Of a DNA stretch of 64,000 bases, positions 34,663 to 43,881 are shown one piece after another. Numbering within the stretch: position 1 is the first letter of the stretch; each line of letters starts with the position of its first letter. Origin of the DNA: JALYXI01 sp963716685 (lineage in GTDB: Bacteria > Acidobacteriota > Terriglobia > Bryobacterales > Bryobacteraceae). Both the position numbers and the translations under genes were made by a program. Location: contig CAVQTR010000001.1 in the NCBI GenBank assembly GCA_963716685.1, positions 124,001 to 188,000 of the forward strand. The letters run 5' to 3'. A model generated the notes under the pieces. That model ran no database searches and had not been told where the DNA came from. It saw only the letters and a program-made list of their open reading frames with translations.

Positions 34663-35877
34663 TTACCGAATGGTATCCGCCAAAGAGAAGATCGGCAGAT
34701 AGAGCGCAATCAAAACAAACGCGACAAAAATCCCCATGAACACCATGATCGCGGGCTCAATCATGGAGAGCACGGCGGTCATTCGAGTGTTCACATCTTC
34801 CTCATAAAACTCCGCGACGCTGGTCAGCATTACCGGGAGGGCGCCGGTGGATTCGCCCACTTCGATCATGTCAATGGAAAGCGAGGGGAAAATCCCAGTG
34901 GCTTTGAGGGACGCTGAAAGCGGATTTCCTTCCCGCACCATCTGTCCGGCGCGGCCCAGCATTTTGCGCAGCAAAACAGTGCCCAGCGAATCCGCCGACG
35001 TTTCCAGCCCCTGCACCAGCGGAATGCCGCCGGTGAGCAGCGTGCTCAATACCCGCGAAAACTGCGCCACCTGGTATTTCAGCCAGATATCGCCGAAGAG
35101 CGGGAACTTCGCTTTGATGGCATCGAGGCGCTCCGAGCCTTCGGGCTTGCGCGACCACCAGACCAGCCCGGTAATGGCTCCGGCCACCGCCAACGCGAGC
35201 AGCAGCACGTAGGACCGCGCCGTGGTGCCGATGGCGATCAACAACTGGGTGACTACAGGCAACTTGGCCGACATGCTGGTGTAGAGCTCGGCGAAACTCG
35301 GCACCACGTACGTCACCAGGAACACCATCAGCAGAATCACCAGCACCATCAGCACGAGGGATACATCAGCGACAACCAGCACCTTCTTGCGGACCGCGAG
35401 CGCCAGCTTCTGATAAGTGATATACCGCTCCAGAACCTCTCCCAGGCTGCCGCTCTTTTCCCCGGCCAGAACGGATGTCACGTAGATCTTGGGAAAAATG
35501 CCCTGACGCTCGAAGGCATCCGAAAGCAATGTCCCGCGCCGCACTTCATCCCGCACGGATTGGATGTAGGGCGTCAGTTTCGGATCCGTCAGCCGGTCGG
35601 CCAGCAGATCCAGGCCTTTCAGAATCGGCAATCCGGCGCGAATCAGGGTGACGAACTGCTGGTTGAAGATCAGGAACTTCTCCAGGTTGATCTTCTTCTT
35701 CCGGCCCAGGCTGATATTGCCGCCAACCGCCAGCTTTCCCGCCCGCGGCTTGATCGAGTAAACCAGAAATCCCTGTCCGGAATAGCGGTCCCGCAGCTCC
35801 TGCTCGCTCGCCGCAGTCGCCAGCTGAGAATGAATTTCGCCGCGCGCGTCGGCATATTTCAAAACGAACTCAGACAT
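34663..35877 (-). CDS. GspF/PilC-family inner-membrane platform protein
   Basis: 404 residues, standard length. Two T2SSF domains: first about 65-190 with FLIFNQQFVTLIRAGLPILK, GTLLSDAFERQGIFPKIYVT, AGEKSGSLGEVLERYITYQK; second about 265-390 with QFSRVLSTLLTGGIPLVQGL and IEVGESTGALPVMLTSVAEF. Membrane helices at about 170-195, 215-240 and 375-400. N-terminal extension VLKYADARGEIHSQLATAAS as in PilC. Three bases upstream of gspE in the operon order and two bases after lolA. Confidence 0.93.
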   Translation of the reverse strand: MSEFVLKYADARGEIHSQLATAASEQELRDRYSGQGFLVYSIKPRAGKLAVGGNISLGRKKKINLEKFLIFNQQFVTLIRAGLPILKGLDLLADRLTDPKLTPYIQSVRDEVRRGTLLSDAFERQGIFPKIYVTSVLAGEKSGSLGEVLERYITYQKLALAVRKKVLVVADVSLVLMVLVILLMVFLVTYVVPSFAELYTSMSAKLPVVTQLLIAIGTTARSYVLLLALAVAGAITGLVWWSRKPEGSERLDAIKAKFPLFGDIWLKYQVAQFSRVLSTLLTGGIPLVQGLETSADSLGTVLLRKMLGRAGQMVREGNPLSASLKATGIFPSLSIDMIEVGESTGALPVMLTSVAEFYEEDVNTRMTAVLSMIEPAIMVFMGIFVAFVLIALYLPIFSLADTIR

Positions 35878-35879
35878 CC

Positions 35880-36512
35880 CTATTGCTCAGCCTCAACCAC
35901 CTGAACGCCCGGCGGAGGACGGAAAACGAACAATTTGGAATCAAGCGGCAGGTTCAGCTTTTCCTGATCGAACTGGAAGTCCATCACGGAGCGGTCCTGT
36001 CCCACAACCCGCAGCCGGCGAATCTGCGCGTCGCCGGAGACCAGAAACTCTACTCTCGAGTACGGAAGATTCTGCGAATTAGGTTCAGCATCAATCCACG
36101 TGTCTGAACCTTCCGGTCGCAGCACGAACGTCCGGAACTCCTTGTAAAAGTTCAGCTTACCCAGAAGGAACGCCAGCGGCGCGCGCATATCTTCTGTTTC
36201 CTTCATCGTGCTGTGTTCCGCCTGGTTGGTGGCCGGGGTGTAGAGGAATACGTTCTTCCCGTCAGACACAAACACCTTCCCCGCAGGAGAGGTGTAATCC
36301 CACCGCATGCGCCCCGGCTTGCGGAGGGATAAAACGCCCGATTCCACCTGATCCGCGCGCTGCGGACCTTTGTAAGTCTCTGTAAACGAAAGTCTTAGCG
36401 ATTGTGCGTGATTGTAGCGAGCTTCCACGGATTTCAGCAGGCTGTCCACGCGCGCATCCGCGCCCGCCGCGGAAACCGTTGCGCACAGGCACAGCAGGGC
36501 AAGCTTCGTCAC
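35880..36512 (-). CDS. lolA: LolA-like outer-membrane lipoprotein carrier
   Basis: 210 residues. Signal peptide LALLCLCATVSAAGADA; mature half-barrel with LLKSVEARYNHAQSLRLSFT, SGVLSLRKPGRMRWDYTSPA (the conserved R-x-R-W-x-Y-x-x-P-x-G element), VFVSDGKNVFLYTPATNQAE, and DFQFDQEKLNLPLDSKLFVF near the end. A periplasmic chaperone carrying lipoproteins to the outer membrane. It heads the pilus/secretion operon, which may supply a lipoprotein-delivery step for the outer-membrane part of that machine. GTG start at 36512; divergent from the DinB gene with 61 bases between. Confidence 0.88.
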   Translation of the reverse strand: MTKLALLCLCATVSAAGADARVDSLLKSVEARYNHAQSLRLSFTETYKGPQRADQVESGVLSLRKPGRMRWDYTSPAGKVFVSDGKNVFLYTPATNQAEHSTMKETEDMRAPLAFLLGKLNFYKEFRTFVLRPEGSDTWIDAEPNSQNLPYSRVEFLVSGDAQIRRLRVVGQDRSVMDFQFDQEKLNLPLDSKLFVFRPPPGVQVVEAEQ

Positions 36513-36561
36513 AATTACTAGACGCGCCGGGACCGCTATTCGTTGTAAGCGGGACGCATTC

Positions 36562-36567
36562 TATAAT
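36562..36567 (+). promoter_or_regulatory. -10 element placed for a leaderless transcript (DinB gene)
   Basis: Perfect TATAAT ends six bases before the ATG at 36574, so transcription would begin at or next to the start codon. No good -35 is visible at 16-18 bases. Confidence 0.55.
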
Positions 36568-36573
36568 CCCGGA

Positions 36574-37050
36574 ATGGACAGCTCAGAAGCCATCCGAAAT
36601 CACGTCGTCACCCTGCTAAAAGGCCGCGGAGCACACGCCGATTTTGAGGCAGCCGTCGCCGATCTCGCTCCGGAATTTCGCGGAACGAAGCCAAAAGGCG
36701 CTCCCCATACCGCCTGGCAGCTACTGGAACACCTCCGGATCGCACAATCCGACATTCTCGAATTCACCCGCAATCCCGGTTACCAGTCGCCGAAATGGCC
36801 GGAGGGCTACTGGCCCGCGACGGAAGCGCCGCCCAACGAGTCTGCATGGCAGGCCAGCGTCCACGGCTTCACTCAGGACAACGAGGCGTTGCAGGCCCTG
36901 GTGAACGATCCGGCGGTGAACCTGACCGCGCCTTTGCCGCATGGCACCGGCCAGACGGTGCTACGGGAAGCGCTGCTGGCGGCCGACCACAATGCGTATC
37001 ACATTGGTCAGCTGATCCTGGTTCGGATCCTGCTGGGCGCCTGGGAATAG
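36574..37050 (+). CDS. DinB-family protein
   Basis: 158 residues, four-helix DinB/YfiT fold. Helix 2 GAPHTAWQLLEHLRIAQSDI carries the first metal His; the last helix VLREALLAADHNAYHIGQLI carries the D-H-x-x-Y-H-x-x-Q motif with the other two metal-binding His residues, so a divalent metal site is intact. These proteins are often bacillithiol- or other thiol-dependent transferases or stress proteins; the substrate here cannot be predicted. Probably transcribed without a leader. Confidence 0.88.
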   Translation: MDSSEAIRNHVVTLLKGRGAHADFEAAVADLAPEFRGTKPKGAPHTAWQLLEHLRIAQSDILEFTRNPGYQSPKWPEGYWPATEAPPNESAWQASVHGFTQDNEALQALVNDPAVNLTAPLPHGTGQTVLREALLAADHNAYHIGQLILVRILLGAWE

Positions 37051-37073
37051 CCTCGTTTACATACCATAGGGGA

Positions 37074-40000
37074 ATGCTTCTCGCCCGTCGCCTTGGTGTG
37101 TTCCTCACTTTTTCCGTAGCCGCGCTCGCCCAGTCTCCGCTGGCCACGGTTACCGGCCTGGCGACCGACCCAGCGAACGCAGCCGTCGCCAACGCCTCCG
37201 TTACCCTGACGAATACGCTGACCGGCGTGAAGCGGACCGCGTCCACCAACGCGAGCGGGCTCTACAACCTGCCCAATCTTCCTCCAGGCACTTACCAGTT
37301 GAGCGCGGCGGCGCCGGGCTTCGGCGCGCTCTCCACGGAAGCCTTCCCGGTGGACCCATACCGCACTATCCGTCAGGATCTGCATTTCGCGCTCGCCGCG
37401 GCAACAGCCAACGTGACCGTGAGCGAATCCACCTCAACCGTAATCGCCATGGATACGGCATCCATATCCGAGGCGCTTACCACCCGTCAGCTGATCGACC
37501 TTCCCACCAACCTGCGCAGTATTTACGACAACGCGGGCGATTCCGGCCTGATTTTCACCATGCTCCCCGAGACGATTCCCGGCGTGGTGCAGGTGGGTTC
37601 CGGCGCGAAGTGGATCACGCCGGGCGGCGTCGCTTCCGGCACACGCCTTTATGTCGATGGCATCGAAACGGATTTCGGCAACTTCGGCGCGCCCGACTCG
37701 GTTTCGCAGCCTTCTTTCGAAAGCATTCAGGAGTTCACCGCCAACCTGCTCACCAACAAAGCGGAGTTCAGCGGTCTTGGCAGCATCAACACCACTACGA
37801 AATCGGGAACAAATCGCTTTCACGGCGCGATCTTCGGCTATGCGCATAACAGCGCCTTCGACGCTCGCAATGCCTTCCTCTCGGCCAAGGCATACAACAA
37901 CCTGTGGAACTACGGCGCGTCTCTCGGCGGCCCCGTTATCAAAGACAAAACCTTCTTCCAGTTCGTGTTCGACGGGACGAGGGGAGCCCGTGCCTATCCC
38001 GTAACCGCCTCCGTGCCGACTCTCGCGCAGCGATCGGGGGATTTCTCGGCCAATGCCGCCATTCGGAATCCGTTTACCGGCGTGCCTTTTCCCGGCAATG
38101 TAATTCCGGCGGCGCTCCTGAACCCGCAGGCGCTGGCGGCACAGGCCCAGTTCTATCCGCTGCCGAACTTTGGGCCGCCGACGCTCACGGCGGGAAACTT
38201 TCGCGGTTCTTACGACGGGCCGGAAGTACACCGCATCGTGGAAATCCGTGCGGACCACAATTTCTCCGACCGGCACTCGGCCTTTGGACGCTATGAGGAA
38301 AAGAAGGACGATTATCTGATCCCGGGCGCACGTTCCGCGCTGCCGCCGCAATCGGTGGGCACTTCCACCAACATCCGGCGAGTGAACTTCGTAACTCTGG
38401 GCGATGTCTTCAGCGCCACGCCAAACCTCTCGAACGAAGCTCGCGCCGGAGTGCTGATTCTTGCCTCGCAATCCGATGCGAACATCCACGGCCAGCAGCT
38501 GCTGACGCAGTTCGGCATCACCGGCCTGCCGGATCGCGGACAGATTCACGGAATCCCGAACGTCGCCATTTCGGGTCTCACCACCGCGACGCAATCGCTG
38601 CTGAATCCGGTAAACGACGGCCATGCCGAAGTGAGCGACAACCTTACCTGGGTTCGCGGCCGCCACACGGCTAAATTCGGCGCGGACTACGTGAACTGGT
38701 TCGTCAATCGATATCTGACGACCAACGCCGGACTGTTCGGCAATTTCAGCTTCACCAACAAGTTCACCGGCAACGCCTACTCCGATTTCCTGCTGGGCCT
38801 GCCGACCCAGGTGGTGCGTCTGGACCCGTTCCCGATTCAGTACGACCGCTGGTTCGACGCCGCGCTTTATGCGCAGGACGATTACAAGGTTCTGCCCCGC
38901 CTGACCCTGAGCTATGGCCTGCGCTGGGAATTCAACCAGCCCGTCCACGCCAACAATGACAATCTCTACTCGTTCGAAATCCCGAGCGGTTCGATTGTCG
39001 TGCCCGGCGCGAAATCGGCCGCCCTCTTCAGCGCGTCTCTGCCATCCGGCCTGCCAATCACAACAGCCGACAAAGTCGGCCTGAACCGGAGTCTGCGCCA
39101 TTCCGATTACGCCCAGCTCGCGCCGCGCGCCGGCTTCTCCTGGCAGGTGGACCAATCCGCCCGCACGGTGGTCCGCGGTGGAGCGGGCGTCTACTACACC
39201 CACCTGAGCGCGAACGTGGCCGGCGACCTCTCGACAGGACCCTACGCGATCTCCACCACGGCGACCAACGCGATCGTCAACGGTTCGCCGCTGTTTACCC
39301 TCGGATCGCCATTCGGCATTGCCGGGGGCGCGGGGACGCTGAACCTGACGGCCATCAGCGACACGCTGCGCGATTCGCCGGTGTATCAATACACGCTGAC
39401 AGTGGAGCGCGAGCTCAGTAAAGACATCGGGCTGCGCGTCAGCTACATCGGCTCGCATGGCTCGCAGCTGCTGTATGAGCGCAACATCAACCAGCCATAC
39501 CCAAACGGCGCGGCCTTCGCGCAATCGCGCCGGCCTTTCCCGGTCTTCAACAATATTATCTTTGGCGATAACGGCGCCAACAGTTCTTACAACGCTCTGC
39601 AAACGCAAATGCAGAAGCGCTTCACTCACGGCTTTCTGTTCTCGTCCGCCTGGACCTGGGCAAAAGAACTGAGCGAGATCGACGACAACAACGATTTCGA
39701 ACTAAACACGCTGATTGAGAATGCCTACGACCGCCGGCGCGATCGCGGCAACGTCTATTCCGTGCCGCGGCACCAGTGGGAAAACCAAGGGCTGTGGGAA
39801 CTCCCGCTGGGCACAGGCGCGCTGCGCGGCGGCTGGCAGATCAACACACTGTTCAATCTGGTCTCGGGAAATTTCCTCAATCCACAGTTCGCAGGAACGG
39901 ACCCCTCAGGCACTAACAACGTCGGCGGCCGGCCCAATGCCGTCGCGCCCATCACCTACCCGAAGGCGCTGACGCAGTGGTTCAACGCCTCAGCGTTCGC

Positions 40001-40277
40001 CGTCCCAGCCTCCGGTTTTGGCACGGCGGCGCGCAACTCCATCGAGGGTCCCGGCTACGTTCTGTTCAACGCCGGGGTCTCCAAACGGATCACCATCGAG
40101 CATCTGGGCGCTGTGCAGGCGGGCGCCACTTTTCAGAACATCCTGAACCACCTGAACCCAGGCGAACCGAACACCGGGATCAACAACGCCAACGCCGGGG
40201 TAATCACCGCCACACACGTCTTTCCGCCGGCCGGAAGCCCCCGGACGGGGCAGGTTTTCCTGCGCTTTACCTTCTGA
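37074..40277 (+). CDS. TonB-dependent-receptor-like outer-membrane protein with regulatory-like N-domain
   Basis: 1067 residues from ATG 37074, chosen because a signal peptide follows directly (LARRLGVFLTFSVAALAQ); the frame is open further upstream inside the DinB gene. CarboxypepD_reg domain about 22-110 (VTGLATDPANAAVANASVTL, GLYNLPNLPPGTYQLSAAAP). Plug-like domain about 120-240 (FESIQEFTANLLTNKAEFSG, SINTTTKSGTNRFHGAIFGY) and a beta barrel to the end, terminating LRFTF with the C-terminal Phe used for barrel insertion. This is the Oar-like class found in large numbers in Acidobacteria, without SusD. TACCAT ends six bases before ATG, another possible leaderless start. Confidence 0.9.
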   Translation: MLLARRLGVFLTFSVAALAQSPLATVTGLATDPANAAVANASVTLTNTLTGVKRTASTNASGLYNLPNLPPGTYQLSAAAPGFGALSTEAFPVDPYRTIRQDLHFALAAATANVTVSESTSTVIAMDTASISEALTTRQLIDLPTNLRSIYDNAGDSGLIFTMLPETIPGVVQVGSGAKWITPGGVASGTRLYVDGIETDFGNFGAPDSVSQPSFESIQEFTANLLTNKAEFSGLGSINTTTKSGTNRFHGAIFGYAHNSAFDARNAFLSAKAYNNLWNYGASLGGPVIKDKTFFQFVFDGTRGARAYPVTASVPTLAQRSGDFSANAAIRNPFTGVPFPGNVIPAALLNPQALAAQAQFYPLPNFGPPTLTAGNFRGSYDGPEVHRIVEIRADHNFSDRHSAFGRYEEKKDDYLIPGARSALPPQSVGTSTNIRRVNFVTLGDVFSATPNLSNEARAGVLILASQSDANIHGQQLLTQFGITGLPDRGQIHGIPNVAISGLTTATQSLLNPVNDGHAEVSDNLTWVRGRHTAKFGADYVNWFVNRYLTTNAGLFGNFSFTNKFTGNAYSDFLLGLPTQVVRLDPFPIQYDRWFDAALYAQDDYKVLPRLTLSYGLRWEFNQPVHANNDNLYSFEIPSGSIVVPGAKSAALFSASLPSGLPITTADKVGLNRSLRHSDYAQLAPRAGFSWQVDQSARTVVRGGAGVYYTHLSANVAGDLSTGPYAISTTATNAIVNGSPLFTLGSPFGIAGGAGTLNLTAISDTLRDSPVYQYTLTVERELSKDIGLRVSYIGSHGSQLLYERNINQPYPNGAAFAQSRRPFPVFNNIIFGDNGANSSYNALQTQMQKRFTHGFLFSSAWTWAKELSEIDDNNDFELNTLIENAYDRRRDRGNVYSVPRHQWENQGLWELPLGTGALRGGWQINTLFNLVSGNFLNPQFAGTDPSGTNNVGGRPNAVAPITYPKALTQWFNASAFAVPASGFGTAARNSIEGPGYVLFNAGVSKRITIEHLGAVQAGATFQNILNHLNPGEPNTGINNANAGVITATHVFPPAGSPRTGQVFLRFTF

Positions 40278-40311
40278 CCACGCGAAAGAAAAACAATTTT
40301 ACGTGAACTCG

Positions 40312-40339
40312 CTGACATCCTCACTGCTTTGCATATAAA
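40312..40339 (+). promoter_or_regulatory. Sigma-70 promoter of the second receptor gene
   Basis: CTGACA at 40312-40317 (five of six), 16-base spacer, TATAAA at 40334-40339 (five of six). Predicted start near 40346 gives a leader of about 40 bases to GTG 40389, preceded by GGGGG. Confidence 0.7.
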
Positions 40340-40388
40340 ATTTGGGCTGAACTCTGCGTAGGGGTACCAGAGATTCCAAGGGGGTTTT

Positions 40389-43300
40389 GTGAAAAGTCAC
40401 GTACGGTACGTAAGGGGAGCCACCTGTCTGCTCCTGAGTCTGCTTTTTTCCGGTCTCGCGTTCGCTCAGGGCGATCTCGGCTCCATTTCGGGTTACGTCA
40501 GAGACCCATCCGGCGCGGTCATTCCCAACGCGAAGATCACGCTTCATAATTCGAGCGGTCTGGAACGCCAGACCAACACCAACAGCGACGGTTACTATAC
40601 CGTTACCAACATTCCGGCCAGCGTCTACTCCGTTTCCGTGCAGGCGGCTGGTTTCAAGAAGTTCGAGAGCACGAACAACACGCTGGAATCCAGTTCGAAT
40701 CTGCAGCTCGATGCCACTCTGACCGTCGGCGCGCAGACGGATACCGTCGAAGTCTCAGCGACCGCGCAGGTGCTGCAAACGGAATCCGCAGCAGTTCAGA
40801 CCGATATCACCCGTCAGCAGATTGACGCGCTCGAGATCAATGGCCGCAACCCCATCTTCATGGCCAATCTGGTTCCGGGAACGCGCGGAGGCAATCTTTC
40901 GGGTCTGTCTTTCAACTTCAGCCAGGGCCCGAGCAACATCAACGGCGCGCGTACTCCGGAAAGCCTGATCACCTACGACGGCGCCCCCGCGGTTCGCACG
41001 CGCTCCAACGGAACCAGCATCGGCGCGGCCGACGTGGATTCCACCTCGGAAGTGCAGGTGCTCACCGCCGATTACGCGGCTGAATACGGACGCTCTTCCG
41101 GCGGCCAGATCCGCATCATTACCCGCAGCGGAACCCGTGACTTCCACGGCGCCGCTTACGAATACATCCGCAACACCGTATTCAACGCCAATACCTGGGC
41201 CCGCAATCAGAATCCGGCCACCAATTTTGTGCCGCCGATTCATTACAACCAGTACGGCTACAACGTCGGAGGACCCGCCTATATCCCGGGCAAGTTCAAC
41301 AGCGACAGAAACAAGTTCTTCTTCTATTTCGGTCAGGAGTGGGTTCGCTATCGCTTTCTGGACAACAGCAATCTGACGGTGCCCACCGCCGCAATGCGCA
41401 CCGGTGATTTCAGTGAACTGCTGAATCCCGCAAACATCTTCTACGGCAAGGCCGTGGTCATCAAAGATCCCAAAACCGGCGTTCCTTATCCGAACAACGT
41501 CATCCCTCAGGCGCAGCTCAGCCCGAGCGGTCTGGGCATCCTCAAGGCCTATCCGCTGCCCAATCTGACCACGCCTCTGAACGGCAACCAGAACTGGTCG
41601 TTCTATGCGGTCCATCCGCAGAATCAGCGCAAAGACACGCTGGCCGTGGATATGAACCTGACCGACAAGCAGCGCCTGCAGTTCCGGCGCAATAACTTCG
41701 CGTTCAACGAATATCAGCCGCTGGATGGCGGCACGCCCGATACGCCGAAGTATTTCAACCGTCCCAACCAGACCAACTCGCTTAACCACGTTTACACCAT
41801 TACCCCTACGCTGGTAAACGAAGCCTTGGCGACCGTCAGTCTGGACGACGTTTACATCCCGGTGGATTCGGCTCACTTCCTGGACCGCACCACGGTGGGC
41901 ATCAACTATCCCTACATCTTCCCCACCGGCAAAACGGTGGCAACGCGTATTCCGACCGCCAACATCACGAGCTTCAGCGGATTGAACGGCGGCCCGTACC
42001 CTTCGCACTCCTCGGGACCAATCTACGATGTCTCCGACAGTCTCACCTGGGTGAAGGGTTCGCATACGTTCAAGTTCGGCGGCCTCTTCGAGCGTTCGGG
42101 CGAAAATGACGGCGACGAGATCAACGTCTCGGCGTGCCCCACCTGTACCAACAACCAGAACGGACAGTTCTCGTTCACCGATCTGCGTTCGGGCCAGCCG
42201 ACCTCAGGCGCCGCGATTGCGAACGTGGCCCTGGGCCTGTTCGACACCTACTCCGAACTGGGACCGCGCGGCTACACGCCGTTCCGCGGCAGCATGACGG
42301 AAGGCTTCGCTCAGGACAACTGGAAAGCCACTCAGAAGCTGAACGTCTACTACGGCGTACGCTACTCCGTCATCGTGCCCTACAGCGCGCTGTGGCGGAA
42401 TGAAGCCGTGTTCGACCCGACGTTCTACGATCCCTCCAAAGCCGTAACGGTCAGTCCGGTTACCGGCCTGGTCACCATAGGCGGCGGTGACCGTTACAAC
42501 GGCCTGGTGATTCCTGGCACCGGCTTCCCCGACATCGCCAAAGGGCGTTTTGCTGAAGCCACCAACCCGGCGCTCACCTATCTATTCCGTGGCGGCCAGG
42601 TTCCGAATCACTATTCGGATATCCAATGGAATGACTGGCAACCTCGCGCCGGTCTCGCCTACCAGATCAACAGCAAAACCGTTGTGCGCGCCGGTGGCGG
42701 ACGCTTCGTTACCCGTCTGGGCGTCAGCGATTCCATCTTCCTCGGCGGCAATCCTCCGTTCCAGCCGACCGCGAACGTTTCCTTCGGCAATGTGGACAAT
42801 CCGGGCGGCATCTCGACCAACGTGCAGCCTCTGACGGTCACCACCCAGAGCAAGGCGTTCAAGAATCCGGAAGCGTGGAACTGGAACTTCACCGTGCAAC
42901 GCGAGACGTTCTTCAAATCCGTTGTGACGGTAGCTTACGTCGGCCGTCGCGGTCTGCATCTGCAGCGCGAAAGCGACATCAATCAGCCCACCGTTGCGAC
43001 CGTACTGGCAAACCCGGGCGTGAACCTGGACGCCCTTCGCCCGTACAAGGGTTACAACTCGATTCGCGAAACGGACAACGTCGCCAGCTCCAGCTACAAC
43101 TCACTGCAGGTCAGCTGGAACCGCCGCTTCGACAGCGGCTTCTCCTTCGGCATGGCGTATACGTACTCGCACAGCTACGATGATGGCTCCGCGCAGCGGG
43201 ACATCATCCCCGATACGTATAATGCTCACAATCTCTGGGGCCCGTCAGATTTCGACGCGCGCCACGTGATGATCATTAATTACCTTTACCAGATCCCATT

Positions 43301-43841
43301 CTTTAAGGATCAGTCGCGCCTCACCGGTAAGCTTCTGGGCGGCTGGCAGCTCAGCGGCATCACCCAGTTCCAGACCGGCACGCCTTCCAGCGTAGCCACC
43401 GGCAATGACTACGCCGGAGTCGGTCAGGATGGCAGCATCTCCGGCGCCGGACAGTTCTGGTACGTCAACGGCAGCCCGCAGATTCTGGGTCAGTTTGCCA
43501 AAGGCGGAAACGCGGCGGACCCGGCGCAGTACTTCACTACGAAGAATGCGGACGGAACGCCCATCTTCACGGCTCCTCCGGTGGGCACGTTCAACACCAC
43601 GCAGAACGTGCGCAATCTGATTCACGGACCGGGCTTCGAGAACAGCAATATGGGTCTGTTCAAGAAGTTCGCCATCAACGAGCGGACCGGATTCCAGTTC
43701 CGTGCCGAGGCGTTCAACGTTCTCAACCATCCGAACTGGAACGGGCCGAATTTCAACCCGACCAGTTCCACCTTTGGCAAAGTAACGGGCAAAACAGGCG
43801 ACGTTCGTAACCTGCAGCTCTCGCTCCGCTACTACTTCTAA
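40389..43841 (+). CDS. TonB-dependent-receptor-like outer-membrane protein (Oar-like)
   Basis: 1150 residues from GTG 40389. Signal peptide GATCLLLSLLFSGLAFAQ. CarboxypepD_reg domain about 30-115 (SISGYVRDPSGAVIPNAKIT, GYYTVTNIPASVYSVSVQAA). Plug about 125-260 (DITRQQIDALEINGRNPIFM, EVQVLTADYAAEYGRSSGGQ, IRIITRSGTRDFHGAAYEYI), then a very large barrel ending LSLRYYF. Likely imports or binds polymer fragments or protein; the ligand is unknown. About 112 bases after the previous receptor, with its own promoter and followed by a strong terminator, so it is a separate transcription unit. The two receptors share layout but are not close duplicates. Confidence 0.92.
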   Translation: MKSHVRYVRGATCLLLSLLFSGLAFAQGDLGSISGYVRDPSGAVIPNAKITLHNSSGLERQTNTNSDGYYTVTNIPASVYSVSVQAAGFKKFESTNNTLESSSNLQLDATLTVGAQTDTVEVSATAQVLQTESAAVQTDITRQQIDALEINGRNPIFMANLVPGTRGGNLSGLSFNFSQGPSNINGARTPESLITYDGAPAVRTRSNGTSIGAADVDSTSEVQVLTADYAAEYGRSSGGQIRIITRSGTRDFHGAAYEYIRNTVFNANTWARNQNPATNFVPPIHYNQYGYNVGGPAYIPGKFNSDRNKFFFYFGQEWVRYRFLDNSNLTVPTAAMRTGDFSELLNPANIFYGKAVVIKDPKTGVPYPNNVIPQAQLSPSGLGILKAYPLPNLTTPLNGNQNWSFYAVHPQNQRKDTLAVDMNLTDKQRLQFRRNNFAFNEYQPLDGGTPDTPKYFNRPNQTNSLNHVYTITPTLVNEALATVSLDDVYIPVDSAHFLDRTTVGINYPYIFPTGKTVATRIPTANITSFSGLNGGPYPSHSSGPIYDVSDSLTWVKGSHTFKFGGLFERSGENDGDEINVSACPTCTNNQNGQFSFTDLRSGQPTSGAAIANVALGLFDTYSELGPRGYTPFRGSMTEGFAQDNWKATQKLNVYYGVRYSVIVPYSALWRNEAVFDPTFYDPSKAVTVSPVTGLVTIGGGDRYNGLVIPGTGFPDIAKGRFAEATNPALTYLFRGGQVPNHYSDIQWNDWQPRAGLAYQINSKTVVRAGGGRFVTRLGVSDSIFLGGNPPFQPTANVSFGNVDNPGGISTNVQPLTVTTQSKAFKNPEAWNWNFTVQRETFFKSVVTVAYVGRRGLHLQRESDINQPTVATVLANPGVNLDALRPYKGYNSIRETDNVASSSYNSLQVSWNRRFDSGFSFGMAYTYSHSYDDGSAQRDIIPDTYNAHNLWGPSDFDARHVMIINYLYQIPFFKDQSRLTGKLLGGWQLSGITQFQTGTPSSVATGNDYAGVGQDGSISGAGQFWYVNGSPQILGQFAKGGNAADPAQYFTTKNADGTPIFTAPPVGTFNTTQNVRNLIHGPGFENSNMGLFKKFAINERTGFQFRAEAFNVLNHPNWNGPNFNPTSSTFGKVTGKTGDVRNLQLSLRYYF

Positions 43842-43845
43842 ACCC

Positions 43846-43881
43846 AAGGGCAGGCCATCACTTCCGGTGGCCTGCCTTTTT
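43846..43881 (+). terminator. Intrinsic terminator after the receptor gene
   Basis: Stem GGCAGGCCA (43849-43857) with TGGCCTGCC (43868-43876), extendable to 11-12 pairs, loop about 10 bases, then TTTTT at 43877-43881. It lies between two convergent genes and reaches the end of the carboxylase gene. Confidence 0.9.

Noticed and set aside
37434..39629. Long open frame (about 730 codons) on the minus strand opposite the first receptor gene
   Set aside because: Composition shadow of a GC-rich coding strand; the residues show no domain, and the plus-strand receptor is unmistakable.
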